Shown here piece after piece: positions 1-9,230 of a stretch of 64,000 nt of DNA. The notes below the pieces were generated by a model. That model saw only the letters and a program-made list of their open reading frames with translations, had not been told where the DNA came from and did not search any database. The stretch's first letter is position 1. Each line of letters opens with the position of its first letter. Origin of the DNA: Reyranella humidisoli (lineage in GTDB: Bacteria > Pseudomonadota > Alphaproteobacteria > Reyranellales > Reyranellaceae); the NCBI RefSeq assembly GCF_019039055.1, contig NZ_JAHOPB010000001.1:930001-994000 (forward strand). Reading direction: 5' to 3'. A program made the translations under genes and the position numbers.

Positions 1-58
1 GCACAACGAAGCCCGCGTCGACCGCGCCGAGAAGCTGCTGTCCGGCGTCAAGCAGTGA
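1..58 (+). CDS. C-terminal end of an unidentified protein, probably the binding protein of the following ABC transporter (partial)
   Basis: Only the last 18 codons are in the window, ending in TGA at 56-58; the visible tail is charged and helical (ends LLSGVKQ). The stop overlaps the GTG start of the downstream ATPase gene (GTGA), so both belong to one operon. In polyamine-type ABC operons the gene before the ATPase usually encodes the periplasmic solute-binding protein. That identity is inferred from context only; the fragment is too short to show a domain. Confidence 0.5.
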   Translation, partial: HNEARVDRAEKLLSGVKQ

Positions 59-1140
59 GCCGAGGCACCATCCAGGTCGCCGGCATCGGCAAGGAGTTCG
101 GCGCCGCTACGGTCCTCGACGGGGTGGATCTCACCATCGCCGGCGGCAGCTTCGTCACCCTGCTCGGCCCCTCGGGCTGCGGAAAGACGACGCTGCTGCG
201 CCTGATCGCCGGGTTCCTCGAGCCGAGCCGTGGCAGCATCGCCATCGACGGCGCGCCCATGGGGGGCGTGCCGCCGCGCCGGCGCCCTCTCGGCATGGTG
301 TTCCAGAACCTGGCACTATTCCCCCATCTCGACGTGTTCGAGAACGTGGCCTACGGCATGCGAATCCGTGGCATGGCGGCGGCCGAGATTTCCGGCCGCG
401 TCTCCAAGTTCCTGGCCCTCGTCGGCCTCGCCGGATTCGAGAGCCGCCGCATCGGCCAGCTCTCCGGCGGCCAGAAACAGCGCGTGGCGCTGGCGCGATC
501 GCTGGCCCTCGAACCCGCCATCCTGCTGCTCGACGAGCCGCTGAGCGCCCTGGACCTGCAGCTCCGCCGCCAGCTCCAGGTCGAGCTGAAATCGATCCAG
601 CGCCAGCTCGCCACGACCTTCGTCTTCGTCACGCACGACCAGGAAGAAGCGACAATGCTGTCGGACACGATCGTCGTGATGAACGGTGGCCGTGTGCAGC
701 AGGTCGGCACACCCGGCGAGATCTATCGCCGCCCCGCCTCGCCGTTCGTCGCGCGATTCGTGGGCGACATCAACATGCTGGACGGCCGGATCTCCGCCGT
801 CGACGCGACTTCAGTTGCCGTCTCTCTCGGCGGCACGAAGATCTCGGTGCCACGCTCGACGTTGGTGGGCACGCCCGGCATCGGCGCCGCCTGCCAGATC
901 GCCTGCCGCCCCGAAGCGGTGCGCCTCGGCCATGCCGCCGAGGGTGCGCTGTCGCTCGACGCCCGCATCTCCGCCCTGCATCGCCTCGGGCCCACGGTAA
1001 AGGCCGTACTCGACACGCCGCTGGGGCCGCTCACCGCGCTGTCCATGGCCGACACGCCCCAGGGTGCGGAACTCGCCGAAGGAAAGACCGTGCGTCTTTC
1101 CGTGCCCTCCGACAGTTTCACCGTCTTCGCTTCAACCTGA
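55..1140 (+). CDS. ABC transporter ATP-binding protein, spermidine/putrescine (PotA) type
   Basis: This 361-residue ATPase powers an importer at the inner membrane. Walker A GPSGCGKTT lies at residues 38-46, the Q-loop glutamine at 84, signature LSGGQ at 136-140, Walker B ILLLDE at 156-161 and the switch histidine at 194. After about residue 235 there is a C-terminal extension of the TOBE kind seen in PotA, FbpC and UgpC proteins. The GTG start overlaps the stop of the previous gene. It is followed by an amidase gene and two permease genes in the same direction, which together make an importer operon. The substrate is not visible in the sequence; PotA-type similarity and the two PotB/PotC-like permeases suggest polyamines, opines or small organic amines. 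Confidence 0.93.
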   Translation: MSRGTIQVAGIGKEFGAATVLDGVDLTIAGGSFVTLLGPSGCGKTTLLRLIAGFLEPSRGSIAIDGAPMGGVPPRRRPLGMVFQNLALFPHLDVFENVAYGMRIRGMAAAEISGRVSKFLALVGLAGFESRRIGQLSGGQKQRVALARSLALEPAILLLDEPLSALDLQLRRQLQVELKSIQRQLATTFVFVTHDQEEATMLSDTIVVMNGGRVQQVGTPGEIYRRPASPFVARFVGDINMLDGRISAVDATSVAVSLGGTKISVPRSTLVGTPGIGAACQIACRPEAVRLGHAAEGALSLDARISALHRLGPTVKAVLDTPLGPLTALSMADTPQGAELAEGKTVRLSVPSDSFTVFAST

Positions 1141-1150
1141 AAGACCGATC

Positions 1151-2596
1151 ATGCCCGCTCAGGATTTCGCCGGCCGCACCGTCGCGGACCACGTAGAAGC
1201 CTTCACCTCCGGCAAGGTCGCCGCGCGCGACATCGTCGAGGGCCTGCTGGAACGCACGAAGAAGGCCGAGCCGTTCAACCCCATCGCGACACTCGACGCA
1301 GACGGAGCCCGCGCCGCGGCCGATGCGCTCGATGCGCGGCGAAAGAACGGCGGCTCGTTCGGCGCGCTGGCCGGCGTGCCGGTCTCGGCCAAGGACCTGA
1401 TTCTGACCAAGGGCCTGCGCACCGCCTTCGCCTCGATCACGATGAAGGACAACGTGCCGTCGATGGACGCCGAGGCCATCGCCCAGTGGCGCGCCGCCGA
1501 CGCCGTCCTGTTCGCCAAGACGACGACGCCGGAGTTCGGCCACAAGGTGCTGACGGACAGCCCCCTGCACGGCATCACGCGCAACCCCTGGAACCGCGAG
1601 CATACGAGCGGCGGGTCGAGCGGCGGCGCAGCCGTCTCGGTGGCGCTGGGCCTCGGCCCGATCGCCATGTCGACCGACGGCGCGGGCTCGGGCCGCATCC
1701 CGGCCGCCTGCTGCGGTGTCTACGGGCTGAAGGCGACGCTCGGCCGCGTGCCGCACGAAGTGCCGCCGGACCAGTTCGGCCAGCTCACCTATCTCGGCGT
1801 CATGGCGCGCCATCCGGGCGATCTCGGCGCCGGCCTCGCCTCGATGTCGCGCAGCCACCCCAACGATCCGTGGACGCTGGCCATCGGCCGCGAGCCTTTC
1901 GCCTGGCCCGACAAAGCGGGCGGGCATCCCATCGCCGGCAAGCGGATCACCGTGATCCGCCGCATGACCGGCGGCTATCTCGATCCGGACACCGAGGCCC
2001 GCCTCGATGCCGCACTCGCCTTCCTCGACAAGCAGGGCGCGAAGATCAAGGAGATGGACGGCCGCGAGATCGACTGGAAGCTCGACGTGGCGCGCATCAT
2101 CCTGCGCGCCAACCAGATCGAGCGCTTTGCCGACATCCTGAAGAACCGGCGCGGCGATCTCGACCCGTCCTTTGCCAGGACGCTCGACGAAGGCAACGCC
2201 GTCGACGTCGTGGCCCTGCGCCGCGCGATCGTCGATCGCACCACCGCCTTCAAGGCCGTGCAGGGCCTGTTCGCCGATTGCGACCTACTGCTGACGCCCA
2301 CCGTCGCCACGCCGGCGCCGCCCGCCACCCAGAACCAGTTCGAGCCGCTGGTGGTCGACGGCAAGCCGCTCGGCGACCTGCGGGCCGCCTGGTACACCTA
2401 CACGATCCCCTTCAACATGACCGGCCATCCGGCGATCTCGATCCCGTTCGGCCGCTCGAAGGCGGGCCTCCCCATCGGCATCCACTTCGTGGCGCCGTGG
2501 TACGCCGAAGGTCACCTGATCAAGCTCGCCCAGGCGTTCGACGCGGAGACCGGCGCATCGGCCGAGTTCCCGCCGGGCTTCGCCGCCGGCGCCTGA
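1151..2596 (+). CDS. Amidase of the amidase-signature family
   Basis: This 481-residue protein is an amidase-signature hydrolase that cleaves a C-N amide bond. The Ser-cisSer-Lys triad is in place: Lys81 (in PVSAKD), Ser156 in the glycine/serine-rich GGSSGG loop and Ser180 (in GAGSGR); the spacings of 75 and 24 residues are those of the family. The upstream frame stays open, but the ATG at 1151, ten bases after the ATPase stop, gives a normal N-terminus. It has no signal peptide, so it is cytoplasmic. It sits between the ATPase and permease genes of an ABC operon, so it probably hydrolyses the imported compound or a derivative. The exact substrate cannot be read from sequence; annotations such as GatA or 6-aminohexanoate hydrolase would be guesses. 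Confidence 0.9.
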   Translation: MPAQDFAGRTVADHVEAFTSGKVAARDIVEGLLERTKKAEPFNPIATLDADGARAAADALDARRKNGGSFGALAGVPVSAKDLILTKGLRTAFASITMKDNVPSMDAEAIAQWRAADAVLFAKTTTPEFGHKVLTDSPLHGITRNPWNREHTSGGSSGGAAVSVALGLGPIAMSTDGAGSGRIPAACCGVYGLKATLGRVPHEVPPDQFGQLTYLGVMARHPGDLGAGLASMSRSHPNDPWTLAIGREPFAWPDKAGGHPIAGKRITVIRRMTGGYLDPDTEARLDAALAFLDKQGAKIKEMDGREIDWKLDVARIILRANQIERFADILKNRRGDLDPSFARTLDEGNAVDVVALRRAIVDRTTAFKAVQGLFADCDLLLTPTVATPAPPATQNQFEPLVVDGKPLGDLRAAWYTYTIPFNMTGHPAISIPFGRSKAGLPIGIHFVAPWYAEGHLIKLAQAFDAETGASAEFPPGFAAGA

Positions 2597-2597
2597 G

Positions 2598-3437
2598 ATG
2601 CGCGGCGCCACCTCCGCCCCTCGAAGCCTGGGTTGGCTGCTGCTGCCGGCCCTGCTCGTGCTCGCCCTCTTCCTGGGTTCGGTGGCGCTGCTCTTCTTCC
2701 ATGCCTTCTGGGGCAAGGACGGCTTCTCGCTGATCTACTTCCGCCAGATCCTCGATCGCGCGGACTATCACGAAGTGTTCCTGCGCACCGTGTCGATCGC
2801 GGCCATCGTGTCGGTTGCCGCGGCGGTGCTCGCCTATCCGATCGCCTGGCTGCTGTGGCGCCTGCCGCGCTGGCGCAACCTCCTGCTGGTGATCGTCCTG
2901 GTGCCATGGCTCGTCAGCCTCGTCGTGCGCACCTACGGCTGGCTGGTGATCCTGGGGCCCAAGGGCTTTCTCAACGAGACGCTGAAATGGGCCGGCGTCA
3001 TCCAATCGCCGCTGCCGCTGATCTTCAACGATCTCGGCGTGGTGATCGGCCTCACGCATGTGCTGATGCCGTTTGCCGTCATTTCCACCCTGTCGGTGCT
3101 GCTGCAGATCGACAACCGGCTGGAGGAAGCGAGCGAATCGCTGGGTGCCGGCGGCTTCGAGACATGGCGCCGCGTCGTGCTGCCGCTGTCGCTGCCCGGC
3201 GTCTTCACCGGTCTTAGCATCACCTTCCTCACCTCGATGGGCGCCATCGTGACGCCGATCCTGCTGGGCGGCATCCGCCAGAAGATGGCGGGCACGCAGA
3301 TCTATCAGGAGGTCGTCTACAACTTCAACATGAGCAAGGCCTCGGCCTGGGCGATCTGCCTGCTGCTGCTGAGCGCCCTCGGCCTCGCTCTGCTGCGCGC
3401 CGCCGAGGCGGCGCTCGTGCCGAAGGCCGACCGATGA
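2598..3437 (+). CDS. ABC transporter permease, PotB type
   Basis: A 279-residue inner-membrane permease with about six hydrophobic segments, beginning with one near residues 10-33. The EAA-like cytoplasmic loop is visible as EASESLGAGGFETWRRVVLP, where the conserved G of the coupling helix contacts the ATPase. It starts one base after the amidase stop and its end overlaps the next permease by four bases (ATGA), which indicates translational coupling. Length and topology match PotB/YdcU-type subunits. It should pair with the following PotC-type permease as a heterodimeric channel. Confidence 0.92.
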   Translation: MRGATSAPRSLGWLLLPALLVLALFLGSVALLFFHAFWGKDGFSLIYFRQILDRADYHEVFLRTVSIAAIVSVAAAVLAYPIAWLLWRLPRWRNLLLVIVLVPWLVSLVVRTYGWLVILGPKGFLNETLKWAGVIQSPLPLIFNDLGVVIGLTHVLMPFAVISTLSVLLQIDNRLEEASESLGAGGFETWRRVVLPLSLPGVFTGLSITFLTSMGAIVTPILLGGIRQKMAGTQIYQEVVYNFNMSKASAWAICLLLLSALGLALLRAAEAALVPKADR

Positions 3438-4234
3438 ACGCGCCCCTGATCAAGCTTGGCCGTGCCGGCTCCTTCGCGCTGCTGCTCTTCCTGCCGCTGC
3501 CTATCGTGGTGATTGGCGCGACCTCGTTCGCGGCCGCCGGCTATCTCCGCTTCCCGCCGGGCGAACTCAGCCTGCGCTGGTACGCCGAGGCCGCCACCGA
3601 TCCGCGCTGGATCGAAGCCTTCGCGACCAGCCTCGGCATCGCCGCGGTGGTTGCCGTGCTGGTGACCGCCATCGCCTTCGCCGGCGCCTATGCCTGCCAC
3701 CGGCTGCGGCCGCGCTGGCTGCCGGCCTTCGAGCTGGCGGTCATGTCGCCGCTGTTCTTTCCGCACGCGGCGCTCGGCGTGGCGCTGGTGAACGTGCTCG
3801 CCATGGCGGGCTATCTCGGCACGGCAACGGGAATCGTGATCGCCCACATCGTCTGCACGCTCCCCTTTGCGTGGCGGCCGATCGTGGTCGCCCTGCAGAA
3901 GATCGACGGCGAGATCGTCGAGGCGGCCTCGCTGCTGGGCGCCGACGAACGGCGCATCGCGCTGGGCATCGCGCTGCCGCTGGCGCGCTCGGGCCTCGTC
4001 ACCGCGCTTCTCTTCTCCTTCATCATCTCGTTCGACGAGGTGACGGTGACGATGTTCCTCACCGGCCCGCAGGTCACGACCCTGCCGGTCCAGATCTATG
4101 CCTTCATCCAGGAAAACGCGTCTCCGGTGCTGGCGGCGATCTCGACCGCGACAGTCGTCGTCACCCTGCTGGTGGTGATGCTGCTGGAGCGTCTGATCGG
4201 CCTCGAATTCTTCGTGGCCCATGACCCGGCATAG
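3434..4234 (+). CDS. ABC transporter permease, PotC type
   Basis: A 266-residue inner-membrane permease, partner of the preceding subunit. The EAA loop reads EAASLLGADERRIALGIALP, followed by a strongly hydrophobic stretch. Its ATG overlaps the previous stop codon. It is the last gene of the operon: its stop lies four bases from the stop of the convergent LysR gene, leaving no space for a separate terminator. Length and order (ATPase, PotB-like, PotC-like) match polyamine or opine importers. Confidence 0.92.
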   Translation: MNAPLIKLGRAGSFALLLFLPLPIVVIGATSFAAAGYLRFPPGELSLRWYAEAATDPRWIEAFATSLGIAAVVAVLVTAIAFAGAYACHRLRPRWLPAFELAVMSPLFFPHAALGVALVNVLAMAGYLGTATGIVIAHIVCTLPFAWRPIVVALQKIDGEIVEAASLLGADERRIALGIALPLARSGLVTALLFSFIISFDEVTVTMFLTGPQVTTLPVQIYAFIQENASPVLAAISTATVVVTLLVVMLLERLIGLEFFVAHDPA

Positions 4235-4238
4235 GTCA

Positions 4239-5138
4239 TCACGCCCAGCCCTTGGCCTTGAGGTGAACCTTCACGGCATCGAGGAACGCATCGGCCAGAC
4301 GCGACGGCTTGCGGTAGCGTGGCCGCATGGCGCGGAACAGGTAGCGGATGCGCGGCTCGAACGGCACGACCGCGATGCCCTGATCGAGATGATCGCGCGC
4401 CGTGAACGGCTCGACGATCGCGACTCCGAGCCCGCGCGCCGCCAGGGCGCAGGCGTCGGCCGAGGAATAGACGTCGATCTGCAACTGCCGCTCTATCCGC
4501 TCCTGCTCGAAGGCCGCGTCGATCAGGTGCCGCATACGGCCGTCGAGCGGGAAGGACAGGAAGCGTTCACCGCGCAGATCGACAGGCCGAATCACCTTGC
4601 GCCGCGCCAGGCGATGGTCGCGCGGCAGCACGCAGACGGCGGTCGCCCGACTCAACTCCTCGGTGACCATCGACGGATGCTCGAACGGCATCATCGAGAA
4701 GCCGAGGTCGATCTGCTGATCGACCATCTTCTGGTTGATGTAGGTCGAGCTGCGGACGTGAAAAACGATGTGCGCCTTGGCGTGGCGCTTCATGAAACCC
4801 GCCATGACGTCGGGCAGCACGCTGCGCCCGAGCGCCGGTGTCGAGTAGATCAGCAGGTCGCCGACCTGGCGTTCGCGAATCTCGCGCGCCACCTCGGTCA
4901 CTCGTTCGAGACTGTGATAGAGTCGAGTCACCTCCTGCTCCAGAAGCCTCGCCTCGCTGGTCGGCGCCAGCCGCCGCTTGATGCGCGTGAACAGCGGATA
5001 GCCGATCTCGTGCTCAAGGCCCGCCAGGATCTTGCTCACCGCGGGCTGCGAGACGCCCAGCCGCTCGGCGGCGGCGGTCACGGTGCCGTGCGCCATGATG
5101 GCGCGAAAGGCTTCGAGCTGGCGCGACGTGATCATCAT
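4239..5138 (-). CDS. LysR-family transcriptional regulator
   Basis: A 299-residue regulator with the standard layout: N-terminal winged helix-turn-helix (residues about 4-62, with the family pattern TAAAERLGVSQPAVSKILAGLE) and a periplasmic-binding-protein-like effector domain from about residue 90. It is divergent from the oxidoreductase gene starting at 5236 across a 97-bp gap and convergent with the permease operon. LysR proteins usually control the divergent neighbour, so the PuuB-like/DUF2817/binding-protein operon is the likely target, perhaps with the polyamine-type transporter. The effector is unknown. Confidence 0.92.
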   Translation of the reverse strand: MMITSRQLEAFRAIMAHGTVTAAAERLGVSQPAVSKILAGLEHEIGYPLFTRIKRRLAPTSEARLLEQEVTRLYHSLERVTEVAREIRERQVGDLLIYSTPALGRSVLPDVMAGFMKRHAKAHIVFHVRSSTYINQKMVDQQIDLGFSMMPFEHPSMVTEELSRATAVCVLPRDHRLARRKVIRPVDLRGERFLSFPLDGRMRHLIDAAFEQERIERQLQIDVYSSADACALAARGLGVAIVEPFTARDHLDQGIAVVPFEPRIRYLFRAMRPRYRKPSRLADAFLDAVKVHLKAKGWA

Positions 5139-5172
5139 AACCTCACGGACTTAACCACACCGGACAATGACT

Positions 5173-5192
5173 TTGACCGGATCCTCTCTCAA
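5173..5192. promoter_or_regulatory. Candidate LysR-type operator (TTGA-N12-TCAA dyad)
   Basis: In the 97-bp gap between the LysR gene and the divergent oxidoreductase gene there is a short dyad, TTGA at 5173-5176 and TCAA at 5189-5192. Position and symmetry are what a LysR activator site would have, but such a short dyad can arise by chance. Confidence 0.3.
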
Positions 5193-5235
5193 GCCGTAAC
5201 TCCGTCCTGTCAACGTTTTGCGTGCGAGCCTCTTC

Positions 5236-6561
5236 ATGCCTGCGGTTAATCAGTCGATCTTCTCCAGTGACTTCAAGGATCAGCCCTACTGGTGGGAGGC
5301 GTTCCGTCCGCAGGCCATCACCGCCCCGGCGCTGCCGGCCCGGACCGACGTCGTGGTGGTTGGCGGCGGCTATGCCGGGCTGGCGACGGCCCGCGCGCTG
5401 GCGGACGGCGGCGTACAGAGTGTGGTGCTCGAAGCCGACGAGTTCGGCTCCGGTGCCTCGACCCGCAGCGGCGGCGCCCTGAGTGCCGGCCTGTCGATCG
5501 GCAAGAGCTTCACCGGCCGCACGCTCGACTACAAACCGGAGCTGGTGCGCGACGTCGTGGGCTGGGCGATCGACGCCTATCGCGCGCTGATCGACCTGGT
5601 CGAGCAGGAGAAGATCGACTGCCATCTGGAGCAGCGCGGCCGCTTCCTCGGCGCCTGCGCCGCCTCGCACTACGAGGGGCTGCGCACGCGCTTCGCCAAG
5701 CTGCGCGATGGCGGCGCCACCGACTGCCGCCTGATCACCCGCGAGGAGCAGCGCGAGGAAATCGGCAGCGACTTCTATCATGGCGGCATGGTCTTCGAGA
5801 CGGCGGGCAAGCTGCACCCGGCGCTGTTCTACGGCGGCCTGCTGGCGGCGGTGCGCCGGCGCAATTCCATCACCCTGGCCGGTCATTGCCGCGCCACCGG
5901 CCTCGCACGCGACGGCGAGGGCTGGCGGGTCAGCACCAGTCAGGGCGAGGTGCGGGCGCGCCATGTCGTGGTCGCCACCAACGGCTATACGTCCAGTGTC
6001 ACGCCGCGCCTGCAGAAGCGCCTCGTGCCGATCGCCAGCCACATCATCGCGACCGAGGAACTGCCGGCCGACCTGATCCGCGAGCTTTGTCCCAAGGGCC
6101 GCACCTTCTCCGAGACGCGGCGCGTACTGCACTACTACCGGATCTCGCCCGACGGAAAGCGCGTGATCTTCGGCGGTCGCGCCCGTTTCACCGAGATCCC
6201 CGGCGAGTTGCGCGCCCAGCTCCTGCACCAGGCGCTGGTCGAGCGCTTCCCGCAGCTCAGGGACACCAAGGTCACCCACACCTGGCAGGGCAACGTCGCC
6301 TTCACCTATGACGCCCTGCCGCATGCCGGCGAACTCGACGGGCTGCACTTCGTGGTGGGCTGCAACGGCTCGGGCGTGTCGATGATGCCGTTCCTCGGCA
6401 ATGCCATGGGCCAATCGATCGCCGGCCGCCTGCATGGCAAGGTGCCCTTCGCCGAGACCGAGCTGCCCTCCATTCCGCTCTATTCCGGCAAGCCATGGTT
6501 CCTGCCGGTGATCGGCGGCGCCTTCCGCACCCTCGACTACATCGACGAGAAGATCAGATGA
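5236..6561 (+). CDS. FAD-dependent amine/amino-acid oxidoreductase (DAO family, PuuB-like)
   Basis: This 441-residue flavoenzyme has the dinucleotide-binding motif GGGYAG at residues 43-48 after a short N-terminal extension, then a typical DadA/glycine-oxidase fold, with RYRISPDGK-like and FGGR segments and a C-terminal GCNGSGV stretch near the flavin. Overall it resembles gamma-glutamylputrescine oxidase (PuuB) and related secondary-amine oxidases. The ATG at 5236 is chosen over a TTG six codons upstream. It overlaps the next gene by four bases (ATGA). Together with the nearby polyamine-type importer this suggests catabolism of an imported amine; the true substrate is not provable here. Confidence 0.85.
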   Translation: MPAVNQSIFSSDFKDQPYWWEAFRPQAITAPALPARTDVVVVGGGYAGLATARALADGGVQSVVLEADEFGSGASTRSGGALSAGLSIGKSFTGRTLDYKPELVRDVVGWAIDAYRALIDLVEQEKIDCHLEQRGRFLGACAASHYEGLRTRFAKLRDGGATDCRLITREEQREEIGSDFYHGGMVFETAGKLHPALFYGGLLAAVRRRNSITLAGHCRATGLARDGEGWRVSTSQGEVRARHVVVATNGYTSSVTPRLQKRLVPIASHIIATEELPADLIRELCPKGRTFSETRRVLHYYRISPDGKRVIFGGRARFTEIPGELRAQLLHQALVERFPQLRDTKVTHTWQGNVAFTYDALPHAGELDGLHFVVGCNGSGVSMMPFLGNAMGQSIAGRLHGKVPFAETELPSIPLYSGKPWFLPVIGGAFRTLDYIDEKIR

Positions 6562-7634
6562 GCGCCGCCTTCTTCTCCGCCACCTACGACGAGGCGCGCC
6601 AGCGCTTCCTGGACGCCGCGACCAAAGCCGGTGCCGCCGTCCGGCATCACGTCCATCCGCTGAAGGGCGCAGCGGGCGAGGAGATCGGTACAGATACCGC
6701 GCTGCTGGGCCCGGCCGACGCCGCCAGGCTGTTCATCGTCAGCTCCGGCACGCACGGACCGGAAGGTTTCTCCGGCTCGGCCTGTCAGCTCGCGCTGCTG
6801 AACGACGAGCTGGCCAGACGCGCCGCCGATCGCGGCATCGCGCTGTTGCTTATCCATGCCGTCAATCCGTTCGGCTTCTCGCATCTGAAGCGGACCAACG
6901 AGGACAACATCGACCTCAACCGCAACTTCAACGACTTCGCCACGCCCTATCCCGACAATCCGGTCTATGAGCAGATCCACGACCTGCTGGTGCCCGCGGC
7001 CTGGCCGCCTTCTCCCGACAACGAGGAGCGGCTGAACGCGGCGATGGCGCGGCTCGCCGGGCAGCGCAATCCCGGTGTTTCCAGCGGCCAGGACAAACAC
7101 CCCGACGGACTCTTCTACTGCGGCACGGCGCCGGCCTGGAGCAACGACACCATCCGCGCGATCCTGCGCAGCTACGGCACGACGCGACGCCACATCGCCT
7201 GGATCGACGTCCATACCGGCCTCGGCCCCTATGGCCATGGCGAGAAGATCTTCGGCCGCCATTCCGAGGAAACGACCCGACGCGCCAGGGCCTGGTGGGG
7301 CAGCGACCTGATCGTCAGCACCACGACCGAATCGGTTTCGCCGCGGACGGTCGGCCATATCACCGGCTGCGCGCCGGAAGAATGTCCCGACGCGGCGATC
7401 ACCCCGACGACCCTGGAATACGGCACCGTGCCCAATCCCGTCGTGCGGCGCGCGCTGCGCGGCGAAGCCTGGCTGGCCGGCCATCCCGACGCGCCAGAAG
7501 CGCTGGTGCGCGAGATTCGGCGGTCGGTGCGCGATGCCTTCTACGTCGATGCCGACGACTGGAAGGGCATGATCCTCGGCCAGTTCCGCAGTCAGGCTCT
7601 GCAGACCATCAACGGCCTCACGGCCGAGCAATAA
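6558..7634 (+). CDS. DUF2817 (M14 carboxypeptidase-like) protein
   Basis: A 358-residue protein of the DUF2817 family, related to zinc carboxypeptidases and succinylglutamate desuccinylase-like deacylases. The probable zinc ligands are His66 and Glu69 (in SSGTHGPEG) and His219 (in IDVHTGLG). There is no signal peptide. Its ATG overlaps the stop of the oxidoreductase gene, and the binding-protein gene follows 15 bases later, so it is the middle gene of a three-gene operon. It likely removes an acyl or aminoacyl group from the same nitrogen compound; this is inference from family and context. Confidence 0.85.
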   Translation: MSAAFFSATYDEARQRFLDAATKAGAAVRHHVHPLKGAAGEEIGTDTALLGPADAARLFIVSSGTHGPEGFSGSACQLALLNDELARRAADRGIALLLIHAVNPFGFSHLKRTNEDNIDLNRNFNDFATPYPDNPVYEQIHDLLVPAAWPPSPDNEERLNAAMARLAGQRNPGVSSGQDKHPDGLFYCGTAPAWSNDTIRAILRSYGTTRRHIAWIDVHTGLGPYGHGEKIFGRHSEETTRRARAWWGSDLIVSTTTESVSPRTVGHITGCAPEECPDAAITPTTLEYGTVPNPVVRRALRGEAWLAGHPDAPEALVREIRRSVRDAFYVDADDWKGMILGQFRSQALQTINGLTAEQ

Positions 7635-7649
7635 ACAAAGGAAACGTCC

Positions 7650-9218
7650 ATGAAGCTTCGTCATCTGCTTGTTGCCGCTGCCGTCTTCGCTCTTGCGACG
7701 CCCGCCGCCGCGCAATCGACGCTCAAGATCGTCATGCATTCGGATCTGAAGATCCTCGATCCGATCTGGGCGTCGGCGCAGATCAGCCGAACCCACGGCT
7801 ATCTCGTCTACGACACGCTGTTCGGCCTCGACGGCGATCTCAAGCCGCAGCCGCAGATGGTGGGGAACTGGACCGTCGATGCGGCGAACCTCATCTACAC
7901 CTTCACCCTGCGCGACGGGCTGAAGTGGCATGACGGCGCGCCGGTCACGGCGGAGGATTGCGTCGCCTCGCTGAAGCGCTGGGGCAGCCGCGATCCGGTC
8001 GGCCTCAAGCTGATGGCGAACGTGAAGGAACTGAGCGCACCCGACGCGAAGACGATCCGCCTGGAGCTCGCAAGGCCCTACGGGCTGGTGATCGATTCGC
8101 TGGCCAAGCCGGCCGGCATCGTGCCCTTCATGATGCCGAAGCGGGTCGCCGAGGCGCCGGCCACGCAGCAGATCAAGGATCCGACCGGCTCCGGCCCGTT
8201 CATGTTCAAGGCCGACGAGTGGCGGCCCGGCGACCGGGTCGTCTACGTGAAGAATCCCGGCTACGTGCCGCGCGCCGAGCCGCCCGCCAACTTCGCGGGG
8301 GGCAAAGTTGCGAAGGTCGACCGAGTCGAATGGGTCTCCATCGCCGATCCGCAGACCGCGGTGAATGCACTGGAGAACAGCGAGGTCGATGCCCTCGAAT
8401 CGGTGGCGCACGACCTCTTGCCGCTGCTCGAGAAGAGGAAGGGCATCGAGGTCCAGCGTGGCGCCTATGCCAGCCAGTATGCGCTGCGGCCCAACTGGCT
8501 CCATCCGCCGTTCAACGATCCCCGGATGCGGCTGGCACTCGGCTACGCCATCGACCAGAAGGGCTTCCTCGACGCCGCCGTCGGCGACCCGAACTTCTGG
8601 CGCTTCTGCAAGACCTACTATGGCTGCGGCACGCCGCTGGCCTCGGACAAGGGCACCGCAGGCCTGCTCGAAGGCAACGTCGAGAAGGCCAAGGCTCTGA
8701 TCAAGGAAGCGGGCTACGACGGACGACCGATCATCCTGCTGCAGGTGACCGACCTCGCCTCGCTCGCCAACCTCGGCCCCGTCGCCAAGGCACAGCTGGA
8801 GCGGGTCGGCTTCAAAGTCGACATGCGGCCGGCCGACTGGCAGACGCACCTCGCGCGCGTCATGCGCAAGGAGCCGCCGGAGGATCGCGGCTGGAACATC
8901 ACCCTGTCGAGCACCGGCGTCATCGACGTGGTGAACCCGATCACCTCGCTGTTCCTCAATTCCGCCTGCGAAAAGGCCTCGGCGGGATGGTCGTGCGACG
9001 AGAGGATCGAGGCGATGCGCGAGGCCTATGCGCTGGAGCCGGATGCGGCGAAGCGCAAGGCCATCGCGGAGGAAATCCAGGAGCGTGCGCTTCAGCTCGG
9101 CACGCACTATCCGCTCGGTGAATGGTACAGCGCCTCGGCCGTCAGCGGCCGCACGAAAGGCTGGATCCGCCCGCCCTCGACGACCGCCTTCTGGAACGTC
9201 GAGGTTACGAAGAGATAA
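7650..9218 (+). CDS. ABC transporter substrate-binding protein, family 5 (peptide/nickel/opine type)
   Basis: A 522-residue periplasmic binding protein with a signal peptide (hydrophobic residues about 5-20, cleavage after PAAAQ). It has the SBP family 5 pattern: an early LKILDPIW stretch, the conserved LRDGLKWHDGAPVTAEDC segment near residue 90, and a C-terminal lobe. No permease or ATPase genes of this class are in the same operon, so its partners must be encoded elsewhere (the Yej-type system at 31.7 kb has its own binding protein). An SD-like AAAGGAAA precedes the ATG. Confidence 0.92.
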   Translation: MKLRHLLVAAAVFALATPAAAQSTLKIVMHSDLKILDPIWASAQISRTHGYLVYDTLFGLDGDLKPQPQMVGNWTVDAANLIYTFTLRDGLKWHDGAPVTAEDCVASLKRWGSRDPVGLKLMANVKELSAPDAKTIRLELARPYGLVIDSLAKPAGIVPFMMPKRVAEAPATQQIKDPTGSGPFMFKADEWRPGDRVVYVKNPGYVPRAEPPANFAGGKVAKVDRVEWVSIADPQTAVNALENSEVDALESVAHDLLPLLEKRKGIEVQRGAYASQYALRPNWLHPPFNDPRMRLALGYAIDQKGFLDAAVGDPNFWRFCKTYYGCGTPLASDKGTAGLLEGNVEKAKALIKEAGYDGRPIILLQVTDLASLANLGPVAKAQLERVGFKVDMRPADWQTHLARVMRKEPPEDRGWNITLSSTGVIDVVNPITSLFLNSACEKASAGWSCDERIEAMREAYALEPDAAKRKAIAEEIQERALQLGTHYPLGEWYSASAVSGRTKGWIRPPSTTAFWNVEVTKR

Positions 9219-9230
9219 AACGCCAATACA

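Noticed and set aside
1064..1150. Extended N-terminus of the amidase starting at 1064
   Set aside because: The extra residues overlap the ATPase gene and are low in protein-like character; the ATG at 1151 gives a standard amidase start.
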